Shown piece by piece: positions 1-9,662 of a stretch of DNA of 64,000 bases; positions within the stretch are counted from its first letter, which is position 1; each line of letters begins with the position of its first letter. The stretch is taken from contig NZ_CP143867.1 in assembly GCF_036416795.1 (NCBI RefSeq), forward strand, positions 5,386,001-5,450,000, written 5' to 3'. The stretch is from Bacteroides sp. MSB163. GTDB taxonomy: Bacteria > Bacteroidota > Bacteroidia > Bacteroidales > Bacteroidaceae. The notes under the pieces were generated by a model that ran no database searches, was not told the DNA's origin, and worked only from the letters and a program-made list of their open reading frames with translations. The position numbers and the translations under genes are program-made.

Positions 1-95
1 ACTTCTTTATTTCCTTTATGAACGGCGGCAGCCAGATCGGCTATAAAGAAGAAAGCCATCAGGAGCCATATTAGATTTCTTTTCGACATACTCAT
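1..95 (-). CDS. Secreted protein, 5' end only (runs off window)
   Basis: Only the first 31 or so codons are present; the frame is open at base 1. It begins MSMSKRNLIWLLMAFFFIAD and continues with AAAVHKGNKE, a basic start followed by a hydrophobic stretch, so a signal peptide is likely. The start is 22 bases downstream of the esterase gene at 118-1224 on the same strand, so it looks like the next gene of the same operon. The function cannot be told from the visible part; in this setting another periplasmic or surface glycan enzyme is the natural guess. A second ATG two codons later could also be the start. Confidence 0.55.
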   Translation of the reverse strand, partial: MSMSKRNLIWLLMAFFFIADLAAAVHKGNKE

Positions 96-117
96 TTCTT
101 GTTTTTACTTTCGGGCT

Positions 118-1224
118 TTACTCAATCACTTTATCCGTCAGATCCCAGCCCATAATCGTTGAGATATAAGGAATTATCCACATCGCCATCTTCTTATGTC
201 CCGAATATCCGGGATGCCATGCAGCCCCCAGGTCGGTAGTCCGGTTATAGAGGTTCTTATCCAGTTTCAGTAGAAAGACTTTCGGATCATTCACTTCGTT
301 TATTATCGCTTCATAATAACTGAATACAGGAGCTTGCATAGCTACAGGGTAAATGCACAATATGGGAATATCTCCATAATGCTCACGCAGTTGTGCAAGG
401 ATCTGTTTGTATGCTTTGGTGAATTCGCTTTTGTAAGGATGGGGCTCCGTTGAGAAATCATTGGAACCTAAATTGATAACTACCAGATCCGGAAGATATC
501 CCTTAAAATTCCATTTATGAGTAAGGTCTTCGTCAAAGGTATTCAGCATCCGGTCTTTCATCGTAACCTTCGACACGCGTACCGAATCACCATAATTGCG
601 AGCGGCTCCTCTACCGGAATGGGCAATCAGTGTATAGTCCGCATCATAATAACGGGCTACCATAGAGGCAAATGTGAGATTACAATTTTCCGTCTCCACC
701 AGGAAAGGCTCATCGCGATGTTTCCCGTCTGTGCCATATCCGCAGGTAAGCGAGTTTCCGATAAACTCGATATGCCGTGTGCGTACTGCCGGCTCTTCCG
801 CCAGGCGTCCCGAACCGGACAAGACAAACTGATGGATAGTTGTCTTGCCGAATTCACCTTCGGAACGTTTCTGTATCTTCAAACTATGAATGCGCTTATC
901 TATGCCCGATACCAGATGGATCAATGTATCCGTTCCGCATACTTTCACGACTTTATGCAGGTTGCCATCAACAAATACATTATAATAACTCGTTCCTGTT
1001 TCAGAAACTTTCACTGACAGCCTTCCACCAGTAAAACGGGTTTCCAGATAAGTACCTACCCAGTCGAAAGCTACCGAACCATCGGAAGAGACCAATGTTC
1101 TGCCGGTATACCGCACGGCAGGATCATTCCCTTTGTAAACAGTTCCGTTTCTTTGAGCTTTCAGTTCCGCAGAACAACTTATCCCTATCAGGATAAACAG
1201 ATATAGACAATAACGTTTCATCAT
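118..1224 (-). CDS. CE2-like SGNH/GDSL carbohydrate esterase, secreted
   Basis: A 368-residue secreted hydrolase. Residues 1-23 look like a signal peptide. Residues about 30-145 form a beta-rich N-terminal domain like the jelly roll of carbohydrate esterase family 2, and the SGNH hydrolase domain follows. The catalytic pattern is visible: nucleophile Ser158 in GNSLT, Asn255 in GSND, and Asp331 and His337 in the DLGAAWHP segment. Family members remove acetyl groups from sugars, which would let the other enzymes of this PUL reach the chain. It is 5 bases downstream of the DUF4434-like gene 1230-2621, so the two are cotranscribed. The fold and catalytic class are secure; the exact ester substrate is not. 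Confidence 0.85.
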   Translation of the reverse strand: MMKRYCLYLFILIGISCSAELKAQRNGTVYKGNDPAVRYTGRTLVSSDGSVAFDWVGTYLETRFTGGRLSVKVSETGTSYYNVFVDGNLHKVVKVCGTDTLIHLVSGIDKRIHSLKIQKRSEGEFGKTTIHQFVLSGSGRLAEEPAVRTRHIEFIGNSLTCGYGTDGKHRDEPFLVETENCNLTFASMVARYYDADYTLIAHSGRGAARNYGDSVRVSKVTMKDRMLNTFDEDLTHKWNFKGYLPDLVVINLGSNDFSTEPHPYKSEFTKAYKQILAQLREHYGDIPILCIYPVAMQAPVFSYYEAIINEVNDPKVFLLKLDKNLYNRTTDLGAAWHPGYSGHKKMAMWIIPYISTIMGWDLTDKVIE

Positions 1225-1229
1225 TTTCC

Positions 1230-2621
1230 TTATTTACGTTTCTTATTTTTAGCTTTCAATTCTTTCAGGTATTTCATGTATCCGTTGAACAAGTCGATAG
1301 TGCGTGCTTCGCCCACACGGATAGACATCTTCGGATCATTGAATACACCCGGGAACTGATAGCAAAGAATCTTCTCGAAGTTATCAAACAGGTTCAGGTC
1401 ACGGATGATTTCTTCTACCGGACGGGGATAGAGGGAGTTATCCGGATTGAACAGAAATACTTCCAGGTCGAACCACAAATGAGCTTTAGCCTCATCACAA
1501 ACTTTCTGCAACATGTTAGCCGCTTCCTTACCGGTCAGATCACCATCCGGCATACGGGCAAATCCGAATGGACACAAGATATCCAGATGTTCCATGAGTG
1601 CCGGATACGTATCCATTCCGTTGGGAACTTCAAAACTGTTGGTAGCCAACATGATCGGTTTGTCCGGTGCAAATCCGTTACAGTAAGCCTTAAACTCTTT
1701 GAAGAAATTCACAATATCGTCTTTTCTCTTTTTACGCATTTCGGGGCGTTGTTCCCAGTTATCCAGACCACCGCCACTCTCTTCGGACACATAGAAAGCA
1801 TAAAAGGATTCATGGTGACCATACATATCCCACAGTTCTTTAGCCACCCGCTTGTGCCATTCCAAAGATTCGGGGGTAAAGTCGAACCAAGCAAACATAC
1901 CCACTCCCATCAGTACGTTCATGCCCTGTTTATCGGCTTCCGTCAGGATGGCCTCAATCGGATCTTTGGCTGTAAGTTCCATACGACCGGGATACAGTTT
2001 GGAAGGATAGAAGGCTTTACCTACATAGTTATCCACATTGGTAGTATGTTTGCCTACATATTCTTCATTGCGGAAAACTTCCTGAATGACCACCATATTC
2101 ATTTCCAGCTTATTCATGGAACGGATTAACTCTCTCCATTGATCATCGGTCATCTTCTTGATATCCTGATTCCAATGTTTTCCTTCGATTTCGCTCCAGT
2201 GATAGATGCCCGTCCAGGCACCGGATATCTGTTGGATAGAGCGAATGTCCGATTCAATCACTTCTATATCTTTTGTCTTCCGATAGGCCTTGCCTTCATT
2301 AGCCACTTTGAAGATCACTTTATTCTTCCCCACCCGGTCCTTGGTAGGTATAACCACCTTAACCGTTTCGGCCTTTCCGGCAGGGATTGTCACAACCGTT
2401 TCGTATAACAGTGCATCCTTATTCTCTTTATTCCAATACAAAGCTACCTGATAAGTCTGTTGTGAAGCACTTTCGTTCACAATACCACCGCGGATATCCA
2501 GATCGACCTTATTGGTGATCTTTCCCGGAGGTATTAAAGTTAAGCTCACTTTATTCTCTGCCTGCAAACTTACCAGACTGAACAAAGAAAAAAGAAGTAA
2601 AAAAGTACGTTTCATAATCAT
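1230..2621 (-). CDS. DUF4434-like putative glycoside hydrolase, secreted (paralogue 1)
   Basis: 463 residues with a signal peptide (first ~21 residues). Residues ~22-125 are a beta-sandwich-like region; from ~130 the pattern fits a TIM barrel of the DUF4434 type (GAWTGIYHWSE, then repeated strand-helix units). Two glutamates stand at strand ends: E280/E281 in AFYVSEESGGG and E387 in WFDLEVF. The same two positions are kept in the paralogues at 4899-6572 and 17019-18113, the layout of a retaining clan GH-A enzyme. No established substrate is known to me. It lies between the phosphoesterase gene (15 bases upstream) and the CE2-like esterase. The lysine-rich C-terminus is unremarkable. Catalytic function is inferred. 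Confidence 0.7.
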   Translation of the reverse strand: MIMKRTFLLLFSLFSLVSLQAENKVSLTLIPPGKITNKVDLDIRGGIVNESASQQTYQVALYWNKENKDALLYETVVTIPAGKAETVKVVIPTKDRVGKNKVIFKVANEGKAYRKTKDIEVIESDIRSIQQISGAWTGIYHWSEIEGKHWNQDIKKMTDDQWRELIRSMNKLEMNMVVIQEVFRNEEYVGKHTTNVDNYVGKAFYPSKLYPGRMELTAKDPIEAILTEADKQGMNVLMGVGMFAWFDFTPESLEWHKRVAKELWDMYGHHESFYAFYVSEESGGGLDNWEQRPEMRKKRKDDIVNFFKEFKAYCNGFAPDKPIMLATNSFEVPNGMDTYPALMEHLDILCPFGFARMPDGDLTGKEAANMLQKVCDEAKAHLWFDLEVFLFNPDNSLYPRPVEEIIRDLNLFDNFEKILCYQFPGVFNDPKMSIRVGEARTIDLFNGYMKYLKELKAKNKKRK

Positions 2622-2636
2622 CTTTTTAAATTAGAA

Positions 2637-3626
2637 TTAGTTAAAACTACCCGGATAAGAAATCCGTGATTCAATCTCGCCACCAGCCAGACGAATATAG
2701 GAATCGAACTTGCGTTCTCCCTCCTGCAATATGATTACACGGGCACCGTTAGCCAAATTATTGTACACCGTATTTCCACCTGTATAACGCCCGTAGGCCA
2801 ATAACACCTCCTTATACATAACTGCATAATCATTGTTATGATCGTGACCGACAAATGTCCCCATAACATCTCCGCACTCCTTGATAGAAGTAAACAGACC
2901 TGAATTAGTGGTAGGGCAAGCAACTCCTTCACCTCTCACTCCAAACAATCTGTTCTTATCTTCCATCACAGCATCTTTGTATTCGGGTATGGGAATGTGG
3001 AAGAAAGCCAATGCAGGAAGAGGGATATCATTATTCTGCTTCGTAAATTCCTTGCTTTGATTTCTGTACCAGGCAATCTGATCAAACTTAATCCAGTCAT
3101 ATCCGGGTACTGACTTTATCTGCGTGTATGCATGAGAATCGATGCAATATAGAAGAGCCGCATTTTTATTCTTATCCTTTGACGACTTCACCGTCAAAAC
3201 ATAATCGGAAGCGACTTCGCCCCCACGGGCAGGCATCATACTGTTTTTCTTTTGCGAGAGATAATCATACAATTCCACCCGGGTGCGATCATACTCATCA
3301 TCATGATTGCCAAATACCACTCCAAACGGAATATTGCGTCTAATGCAAGGCTCCAAAACAATGTCCAGCCCTTTGAAAACTTCATTGGAAACGACCACAT
3401 CTCCCGTAAACATGACGAAATCAGGACGTTCGGCATCCAATACTTCGTTAATACGATCCAGAGATATTTGTGAATTCGCCTGATCATCATATTTATAATG
3501 AACATCCGTAAACTGTACAATCTTAAACTTACCGTCACGATTGAACTTCAATACTTCTTTCTGGCCCAAAACCGTAAGAGCATTGAATAATACCATTAAG
3601 CATAAAGCTATTTTCTTACACATCAT
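2637..3626 (-). CDS. Calcineurin-like metallophosphoesterase, secreted
   Basis: 329 residues with an N-terminal signal peptide (MMCKKIALCLMVLFNALTVL region). The metal-binding motifs of the calcineurin/purple acid phosphatase superfamily are in order: FTDVHY (D41, H43), GDVV (G75, D76), GNHDDE (N107, H108, D109), a later FFHIP histidine and GHDHN near residue 262. The enzyme should hydrolyse phosphomonoesters or phosphodiesters in the periplasm or on the cell surface. Its neighbour upstream (3632-4666, 5-base gap) is a glycerophosphodiester phosphodiesterase; the two could act in series, cleaving a diester and then removing the phosphate. The substrate is not visible from sequence. Confidence 0.82.
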   Translation of the reverse strand: MMCKKIALCLMVLFNALTVLGQKEVLKFNRDGKFKIVQFTDVHYKYDDQANSQISLDRINEVLDAERPDFVMFTGDVVVSNEVFKGLDIVLEPCIRRNIPFGVVFGNHDDEYDRTRVELYDYLSQKKNSMMPARGGEVASDYVLTVKSSKDKNKNAALLYCIDSHAYTQIKSVPGYDWIKFDQIAWYRNQSKEFTKQNNDIPLPALAFFHIPIPEYKDAVMEDKNRLFGVRGEGVACPTTNSGLFTSIKECGDVMGTFVGHDHNNDYAVMYKEVLLAYGRYTGGNTVYNNLANGARVIILQEGERKFDSYIRLAGGEIESRISYPGSFN

Positions 3627-3631
3627 ATCTT

Positions 3632-4666
3632 TTATTTTAAACTATCTATAATCTTCAATAATAATTCAGGTTCATCTGTAGTAATATAGTCTACTCCCAA
3701 TAAATAATATTGTTGCAGCTCTTCCGCATTATTCACCGTCCAGACATTGGTAAGCAAACCGGCTTCCCTGGCTTTTTGAGTCAGATTCTTATCTTGCCTG
3801 TATGCATAGTAAGAATAATCAATTCCTGAGATGCGGTCGTTCACAAGGTCCTTCAGTTCCTTCTTACCTTCCCATAAGTAAAGAGTTCTGGCTGTAGGGT
3901 CCAGTTCGCGGATATGTTTCAATACCTCATAATTGAAACTGATATATTCCACATACCCCTGCATTTTCATGCGATGAACAATATTCACCACAGAGTCTGT
4001 CAACTGCAACGTACGTTCCAACCCTTTCTGGGAATCTTTTATTTCAATAATAGGATGGGTACTATTCTGCGCCCTTGCAGCTATCAAGAGCTCCTGAAGT
4101 GAAGGTACCGGGTCTTTCTCATGAATCGTTTGTTGAAATAACTGCAATGAAGTGATATTTTCAACTTCCAATCCATATACATGCGGATCATGAGAAAGAA
4201 CAACTTTATTGTCAGCAGTTAACCAAACATCCAATTCAGATCCCTGACATCCCAATTCTACCGCATTCTGAAAAGAACGAACTGAATTTTGCAACACCCC
4301 TTTCTGTCTCCAAGCACCCCGATGAGCCACCACTCTGTTCTTACTGAAGCCGTCTTTCAATAATTCAAACTCACACTGCTGCCCGTCAATCAAAAGAGTT
4401 ATGCCGTATCTGTAACTCGTCTGCCCAGCTGATAACGCTCTATTCTTTTTCAGACAGATTGATTTCTCTTTAAGATCAATCCGGAAGAGAGAAGAAGTAT
4501 CACTCAACAAACGAACATTGGAGGGTGTGGGATATATCCGCCCCACTACACTCCCCGACTGCCCCACGGAAATCAGATAATTATCCAACACATACTTCGA
4601 AATATCTCCGGCCCTCATGACGAAGGTGCTAAGAAGCATTCCTGCTATAAAGATTGCATTTTTCAT
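3632..4666 (-). CDS. Glycerophosphodiester phosphodiesterase (GDPD family), secreted
   Basis: 344 residues: signal peptide (first ~19), an extra N-terminal beta-rich domain to ~residue 105, then a GDPD TIM barrel. The catalytic and metal residues are visible: H115-R116 in VAHRGAW, E144 and D146 in GSELDVW, and H159 in LSHDP; the C-terminus has GVDYITTDEPELL, typical for the family. GDPDs hydrolyse glycerophosphodiesters to glycerol-3-phosphate plus an alcohol or sugar; secreted PUL members may act on phosphodiester-linked glycans. It follows the repeat-containing gap 4667-4898 and starts the phosphoesterase/DUF4434/esterase group. Class secure, substrate unknown. Confidence 0.85.
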   Translation of the reverse strand: MKNAIFIAGMLLSTFVMRAGDISKYVLDNYLISVGQSGSVVGRIYPTPSNVRLLSDTSSLFRIDLKEKSICLKKNRALSAGQTSYRYGITLLIDGQQCEFELLKDGFSKNRVVAHRGAWRQKGVLQNSVRSFQNAVELGCQGSELDVWLTADNKVVLSHDPHVYGLEVENITSLQLFQQTIHEKDPVPSLQELLIAARAQNSTHPIIEIKDSQKGLERTLQLTDSVVNIVHRMKMQGYVEYISFNYEVLKHIRELDPTARTLYLWEGKKELKDLVNDRISGIDYSYYAYRQDKNLTQKAREAGLLTNVWTVNNAEELQQYYLLGVDYITTDEPELLLKIIDSLK

Positions 4667-4778
4667 CCTATTCTATCAATAACAAATATACACATCCATA
4701 AAATCGTTATTTATATCCGAATAAAAAATCCCGTCTACTTATCCCGTTCACACATAGTCGTAGCGGTTATTTAAACGG

Positions 4779-4880
4779 GCTACACCCTTTCAGTGTTAAG
4801 GCTACACCCTTTTGTTCGGATAGCTACACCCTTTCGCCCTTATGGTGTAGCCCTTTTCTGTTTACCACTACACCTTCGGG
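4779..4880. repeat. Intergenic GCTACACCCTTT repeat cluster with hairpin
   Basis: The 232-base gap between the GDPD gene and the DUF4434-like lipoprotein gene holds a cluster of a ~12-base unit: GCTACACCCTTTC at 4779-4791, GCTACACCCTTTT at 4801-4813, GCTACACCCTTTC at 4823-4835, an inverted copy GGTGTAGC at 4844-4851 and a partial CTACACCTT at 4868-4876. The third unit and the inverted one form a stem GCTACACC/GGTGTAGC with a 13-base loop. There is no clear U-tract for a simple terminator. It may attenuate or process the PUL transcript, or be a mobile intergenic repeat. No ORF is seen here. Confidence 0.6.
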
Positions 4881-4898
4881 TATTAGAGTCTTCATTAT

Positions 4899-6572
4899 TT
4901 ACAAAAGTCCATTGTCTTCCAGATACTTTTTATAACTTGTATAATTGTTTGTACCCTTCTTAAAAGTAACCCAACTGAAATTCGTGATATATTCGGTAAA
5001 CAACCCAGCTACGAATAATTGCTCCTTTAGTTCACTCCAGTTCTTTTCCCGATAAGGGACATTCGGACACCAGCAACTCTGGAATGATTCTATATCAACA
5101 CCAAAATGTACGCCGTTGGCATCACATGCTTTTTTAATCTCAGCAAACCAATTGGGCAGGTCTACATCCACATCCACCAAGCAGCGTCCGCCAAGATCCT
5201 GAATGTATAAATAATCAATATTGGGCGTCTGGGCGAAAATCCGTCCGAACCATTGGCCACAAAGATCAGCTGGCATACCTCGCCATAAAGCAGGAGCAAT
5301 AGAAACGGGCTTATCCGATTTTGTCTTGATATAAGAGGCCACTCCTTCAAGATATTTAGCCAACATGGATAAAGAGGGTTCTTGCTGCCAGCCTACAGGA
5401 TAAGAACCATCATGAAATTCTTCTGTTATATACCAGCCTTCAAGGCAAGGGTGATTGCCAAATTGCTCATACAGCTCATCGAACACCATCTTATTTCTCT
5501 CTAAATTGAGATTATATTTCTCCGGTGATGCCGTATTCGTTTTACTGTAATCACCGGGATAAAGACCTACAATCAGTTTTATGCCATTGCGCTCGGCAGC
5601 CTCGAACATTTGGTCGACAAAGTCATACTTCTCGGTAATCCAAGGCATGTTGGTATTCTTATAGAACGAAATACTGGTGTTTTCTCCGTCTGTAAACTGC
5701 TCCGCATACTGAATAATCCAAGTGTCAATGCCGATGGCACGGCTATCCTGAAACTGTTTATCCCAGTCTTCATTGACATAAGCGGTATTCAATTGTACAA
5801 AAATACTGGAGAACTTAGGCTTTCCGCTTTTCAGTTCATAAGAGGTCAATTGCTCCAATGCGTCGATACTTACCTCGCCGGTGCAGACTTCATGTTTTGT
5901 ATTTACGATTTCAATCCTGAATCCTTCAAAACGGTTTAGCAATAAGCCGTCAGCCGTAGTCCCCTGCCCCTTTTTATACAATTTGAACGCACTGTAGGGC
6001 ATAACCAGACGGTTCCAGCCTTCTTTGGATAATATTTCTTCGTCTTCAAAAGCATAATATTGCCATCTCTTACGTGTACTGTCATGTGGTTTGTCGGCGC
6101 TGAACTGCTTCTCATCTTCCATAATGATGAAGCGGAAAACACCTTTGTTAGCTTTTTGACCTTTCACCCAAATGGAAAGTCCCAAAGGATAGAAAGACAG
6201 GTCGGGGCGATAATCTCCCCATGTTTCTTCGAAATAGACATACTCAGGGTTTGAAGTCATAGGCTTACCGGAAAAACTGTATTTCAGCTTAAAACTTCCC
6301 ACTCCTTCTTTATAGTCATCACCTAAATCATAGTCAATAGTGGCTTTGGTAGGTTCTTCGGCACTGGTAGGACCAGTACGATAAATTTCGCACCCCAATT
6401 CATCGAAAGGGTTAATATTTTTAGTAGCTTTCGTGCTATTCAATATTTTACGTATCTCTTCTTGCAGGTTATAGTCACCATCCTGACCGTTTCCTCCTCC
6501 GTTATGATCATCACTTCCACAGGAAGCCAAAATAAAACAGAACAGACTTACCAATATAGCAGTTGTTTTCAT
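4899..6572 (-). CDS. DUF4434-like putative glycoside hydrolase, lipoprotein (paralogue 2)
   Basis: 557 residues. The N-terminus has a lipobox (LASC, lipidation Cys about residue 18) followed by an acidic/glycine-rich linker (GSDDHNGGGNGQDGD), typical of surface-exposed Bacteroidota lipoproteins. Residues ~60-260 are a beta-rich, carbohydrate-binding-like domain; from ~265 a TIM-barrel region like that of the 1230-2621 protein begins (SSIFVQLNTAYVNEDWDKQF). The conserved glutamates are E385 (GWYITEEF) and E495 (GVDIESF). It is 70 bases downstream of the SusE/F-position lipoprotein gene, so it is the likely surface-acting enzyme of the PUL. Function as a glycosidase is inferred from fold and context. 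Confidence 0.7.
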   Translation of the reverse strand: MKTTAILVSLFCFILASCGSDDHNGGGNGQDGDYNLQEEIRKILNSTKATKNINPFDELGCEIYRTGPTSAEEPTKATIDYDLGDDYKEGVGSFKLKYSFSGKPMTSNPEYVYFEETWGDYRPDLSFYPLGLSIWVKGQKANKGVFRFIIMEDEKQFSADKPHDSTRKRWQYYAFEDEEILSKEGWNRLVMPYSAFKLYKKGQGTTADGLLLNRFEGFRIEIVNTKHEVCTGEVSIDALEQLTSYELKSGKPKFSSIFVQLNTAYVNEDWDKQFQDSRAIGIDTWIIQYAEQFTDGENTSISFYKNTNMPWITEKYDFVDQMFEAAERNGIKLIVGLYPGDYSKTNTASPEKYNLNLERNKMVFDELYEQFGNHPCLEGWYITEEFHDGSYPVGWQQEPSLSMLAKYLEGVASYIKTKSDKPVSIAPALWRGMPADLCGQWFGRIFAQTPNIDYLYIQDLGGRCLVDVDVDLPNWFAEIKKACDANGVHFGVDIESFQSCWCPNVPYREKNWSELKEQLFVAGLFTEYITNFSWVTFKKGTNNYTSYKKYLEDNGLL

Positions 6573-6641
6573 AAGGCATTAGTTTTAAAAAAGAGTGCCG
6601 CCGGATTAGCGGCACTCCCGATTTGAATTAATCAATGTGTA

Positions 6642-8060
6642 TTATTGACAGAAATAACTCATCTTATACATTCTTACAATAGACTGTGATAAATCAAAGC
6701 CAACAACAGAGGTTGCAATGTACACATCATATCCGGTTGAGGTTGCTTCTTTGTAGACAGCAACGTCCCCCCAGCTAAAGTAATTCTGACCCCATGCGGA
6801 CATATCGCTTGTAAATACACAGAAGTCACCATATCCGTCATCGTCCGGTCCCAGTTCCATCTTAGAGGTATTGGTAATGTCGAATACCTTGAGGGTAGCA
6901 CCACCACCGGCCCATTGGTCAGCACCTTGGTCATTGAGTGCCAAATAGGTATCATTTTCCACCTTAAATACATTGAAGCCAAGCAAGCGGTATTCGTGAG
7001 CATCCGCATTCAAAGCTGTAACTTCCATGGATGTCGTAAAGATATTGAAGCGACTCTTCAAAGCCTCATCACTGTTTCCGTTTACCCACTTCGTGTAACT
7101 GATGTAATGATCCGAATCGTCGGCCAATGAAACACGCTGTATAGCAGGTGCGGCAGTCCAAGAACTTCCGGCCGGTCCGTAACGCAATTTATTAGGCTGA
7201 TTGGCAGGAGTTACTAACTGACCATCCTGTAATTTCCAATAATAAATAGTCATATCATTAGGACCTGTACCATAAATATAAGCTGTACCGCTGGTTACAT
7301 CACCTGCCACGCTCATGTTATATCCCAAATCCCCCGGGCAACCATCACCGGCAGTATAGTCAAGCAACAACTTATGTTCCTGATCTGCTTCAGAATAATA
7401 GAAGACCATGAAACCTGCACCGTAAATATTTTCACGGGAAGTAATCAAGTGACCGGCATCATCCGTACGAGCCTTCATCATAAACGATCTTGCTGCATCT
7501 ATAGTCTTAACCGCTGCTCCCGTCTTCATGTCATACAGATAAATAGGACCATTATATTCCTGAACTGCCAGATATTGACCGTATATTGCTAAGCCTGTAT
7601 TATTGCGGCTTGCCAATCCCAGATCGGTACAGTTCTTTTCCCACACTTTGGAAAACTTGGTTTTAGGCGGTGTCGGTACCACACGAATCGTGTTGTTATG
7701 ACGATTTCCCAATGCATCGATTACTGTTATTTTATAAGGTTCAGTGAAATCCATTTCACCCTCAACTCCCGGAACAACATAACAATTATGCTCCACACTT
7801 ACGGTACAAATCAGACGGCTTACATCGAGCGGGTCTTCATCCGTGGTAGGCACTTTCACCGTAATTTCTTCTCCCTCTTCATAAGGGCCTTTCTTGGTAG
7901 CATAAAACTCCGTCGGATTATCAGGTATCTGAATGGTTACATTAAGTAGACCATTCACTTGGCTTTCATGTGCTGTGCTCAAGTCAGGAGACTCACAGGA
8001 AACCAAGAGCACTGCCCCAAACAAACACGCTGTTGCTGCAATTCTATTAAGTATTTTCAT
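6642..8060 (-). CDS. Surface glycan-binding lipoprotein in SusE/F position
   Basis: 472 residues with a clear lipoprotein signal (LLVSCESPD, lipid Cys near residue 22). Residues ~35-125 resemble an Ig-like/DUF5018-type domain with EGEEITVKVP and IRVVP strands. The remaining ~340 residues are repeats of short beta strands with YDMKTG, YYSEADQEHKLLL and KVFDI segments and may form a beta-propeller. No catalytic motif is seen. The gene is 15 bases after susD, the usual place for a SusE/SusF-type surface glycan-binding protein, and this is the most likely role: holding the target glycan at the outer membrane. The family name is tentative. Confidence 0.65.
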   Translation of the reverse strand: MKILNRIAATACLFGAVLLVSCESPDLSTAHESQVNGLLNVTIQIPDNPTEFYATKKGPYEEGEEITVKVPTTDEDPLDVSRLICTVSVEHNCYVVPGVEGEMDFTEPYKITVIDALGNRHNNTIRVVPTPPKTKFSKVWEKNCTDLGLASRNNTGLAIYGQYLAVQEYNGPIYLYDMKTGAAVKTIDAARSFMMKARTDDAGHLITSRENIYGAGFMVFYYSEADQEHKLLLDYTAGDGCPGDLGYNMSVAGDVTSGTAYIYGTGPNDMTIYYWKLQDGQLVTPANQPNKLRYGPAGSSWTAAPAIQRVSLADDSDHYISYTKWVNGNSDEALKSRFNIFTTSMEVTALNADAHEYRLLGFNVFKVENDTYLALNDQGADQWAGGGATLKVFDITNTSKMELGPDDDGYGDFCVFTSDMSAWGQNYFSWGDVAVYKEATSTGYDVYIATSVVGFDLSQSIVRMYKMSYFCQ

Positions 8061-8075
8061 AGCTTCATTTTTTAA

Positions 8076-9650
8076 TTATTTCCATTCGTCAAACTGTTCA
8101 CAAGCAGAGTTCTGCTGAATTTCTGCAATAGGAATAGGAAAACGGTTGTATTTTTCCAGATAAACACGCGTTTTACCAGCATCACAATCCACAACATCGT
8201 ATTCATATCCGTCACCTACTTTTGTCGGCTTCACTCCTTCCATGTGAGTACCATTCAGAACTGTAGTTGCCAGTCCCCAACGACGGAGATCCCAAAAACG
8301 ATGTCCTTCAAAAGCTAACTCTACCATTCTTTCGTGGCGAAGAAGTTTCATGAATTCAGTTTTTGTACTGGCTGATACTGCCGGCAAATCAACTCTGTCT
8401 CTTACTTCATTCAATGCTTCCAATGCTTCAGTAAGTTTATCTTGCATTGCCATTGCTTCCGCATAGATCAATAAGACTTCAGCATAACGCATGTAATAGA
8501 AGGTCAAGTCAGTTCTACGCATTTGGCTCTTACTAATTTCCGGATCAAACAACTTACGCATATAGTAACCTGTGCAAGTAGTACCACCACCTAAACCATA
8601 GCCATCCACACTACCTTCGTATGTGTAAAGTGTTTCTCCTTTCCATTGACAACCGTTATAAAGTATGGAAGCATAGAAACGTGGTTCACGGCCTTCATAA
8701 GGGTTGGCAGCCATTTCAGGATTGTTCCAGTCAAACTCTTTACCATCAGCCATCTGATAAGCCGATACCAACGTCTCTGTCGGACTGATTTCAGCATAAC
8801 CACCATCACTGGGCGGACAATTGAAATAATCAAAAGAATAATCCAACGTCTCGTAAACATAGCCAAACTCTATGACACTTTCATTATTTGCAACCGGTTT
8901 CGCTCTTCTATTCAGAAACAACTTTCCATAATCCTCATACAGTTCATACCCTTGCTTTTTCAATTCGGCAGCTGCATCGGAAGCATCTTTCCAACGCTCA
9001 GCATAGAGCATAGCACGAGCTTTCATTCCATAAGCCGCACCACTTGTCAACTTACCGGCCTCTACAGTACCTCTCAGAGGCAAATTTTTAGCTGCAAAGT
9101 CCAAGTCCTCTGCTATGAAATCCCAACATTCATCCGGCGTACAACGCGCATGCTCCTTTTGTCCAAGTTCAGGTAACTGCTTGTACAGAATAAAACTGGC
9201 TCCATACCGCTTCGCCAAATCAAAATTAGCCACTGCACGGAAAAAACGAAATTCCGCCTCTGCACGTTTGGCAACATCATCGGTAAAATTTTCACGATGT
9301 TTTTCCAATCCTTCCAAGGCACGGCAACAAGTCAATTGCCAGGAATGCCTATTATTCCAGTTGTCAAAAAGATTACTGGCAGAAGTAATAGGAGTAGAAC
9401 CGAATACAAACAAATTAGTATTGGCAGCCGGATTGTTGGCTTTCAAAAGATCAGCACATGCATCATCAGTGATTGAATAATATCCTCCGATCAAAGAATA
9501 AAAGCCATTAATATACAATTGCAGATTCGTTTCATTTGACCAAGTGATATCGTCAGGATAACTACTTGTCAGAACAGGATCAATATCACAACTACTCAGC
9601 GTGAAGCAAGCAGAAGCAAATACTGTTAATATCTTATTTACTGATTTCAT
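8076..9650 (-). CDS. susD: SusD/RagB family outer-membrane nutrient-binding lipoprotein
   Basis: 524 residues. Lipobox LSSC (Cys ~20) follows an uncharged signal stretch. SusD features are visible: the early DDITWSNETNLQLYINGFY segment, TPR-like helices (AEFRFFRAVANFDLAKRYG), LTFYYMRYAEVLLIYAEAMA, LNEVRDRV, RHERMVELAFEGHRFWDLRRWG and the C-terminal RFPIPIAEIQQN. SusD proteins sit on the cell surface as lids over a SusC channel and bind the target oligosaccharide. The start is 12 bases after the susC stop, a normal susCD pairing. Length is typical. The glycan bound is unknown. Confidence 0.95.
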   Translation of the reverse strand: MKSVNKILTVFASACFTLSSCDIDPVLTSSYPDDITWSNETNLQLYINGFYSLIGGYYSITDDACADLLKANNPAANTNLFVFGSTPITSASNLFDNWNNRHSWQLTCCRALEGLEKHRENFTDDVAKRAEAEFRFFRAVANFDLAKRYGASFILYKQLPELGQKEHARCTPDECWDFIAEDLDFAAKNLPLRGTVEAGKLTSGAAYGMKARAMLYAERWKDASDAAAELKKQGYELYEDYGKLFLNRRAKPVANNESVIEFGYVYETLDYSFDYFNCPPSDGGYAEISPTETLVSAYQMADGKEFDWNNPEMAANPYEGREPRFYASILYNGCQWKGETLYTYEGSVDGYGLGGGTTCTGYYMRKLFDPEISKSQMRRTDLTFYYMRYAEVLLIYAEAMAMQDKLTEALEALNEVRDRVDLPAVSASTKTEFMKLLRHERMVELAFEGHRFWDLRRWGLATTVLNGTHMEGVKPTKVGDGYEYDVVDCDAGKTRVYLEKYNRFPIPIAEIQQNSACEQFDEWK

Positions 9651-9662
9651 TGTATTAGTTTT

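Noticed and set aside
4667..4898. CRISPR-like array from the repeated CTACACCC unit
   Set aside because: Units are 12 bases and spacers irregular and short; no cas genes are near.
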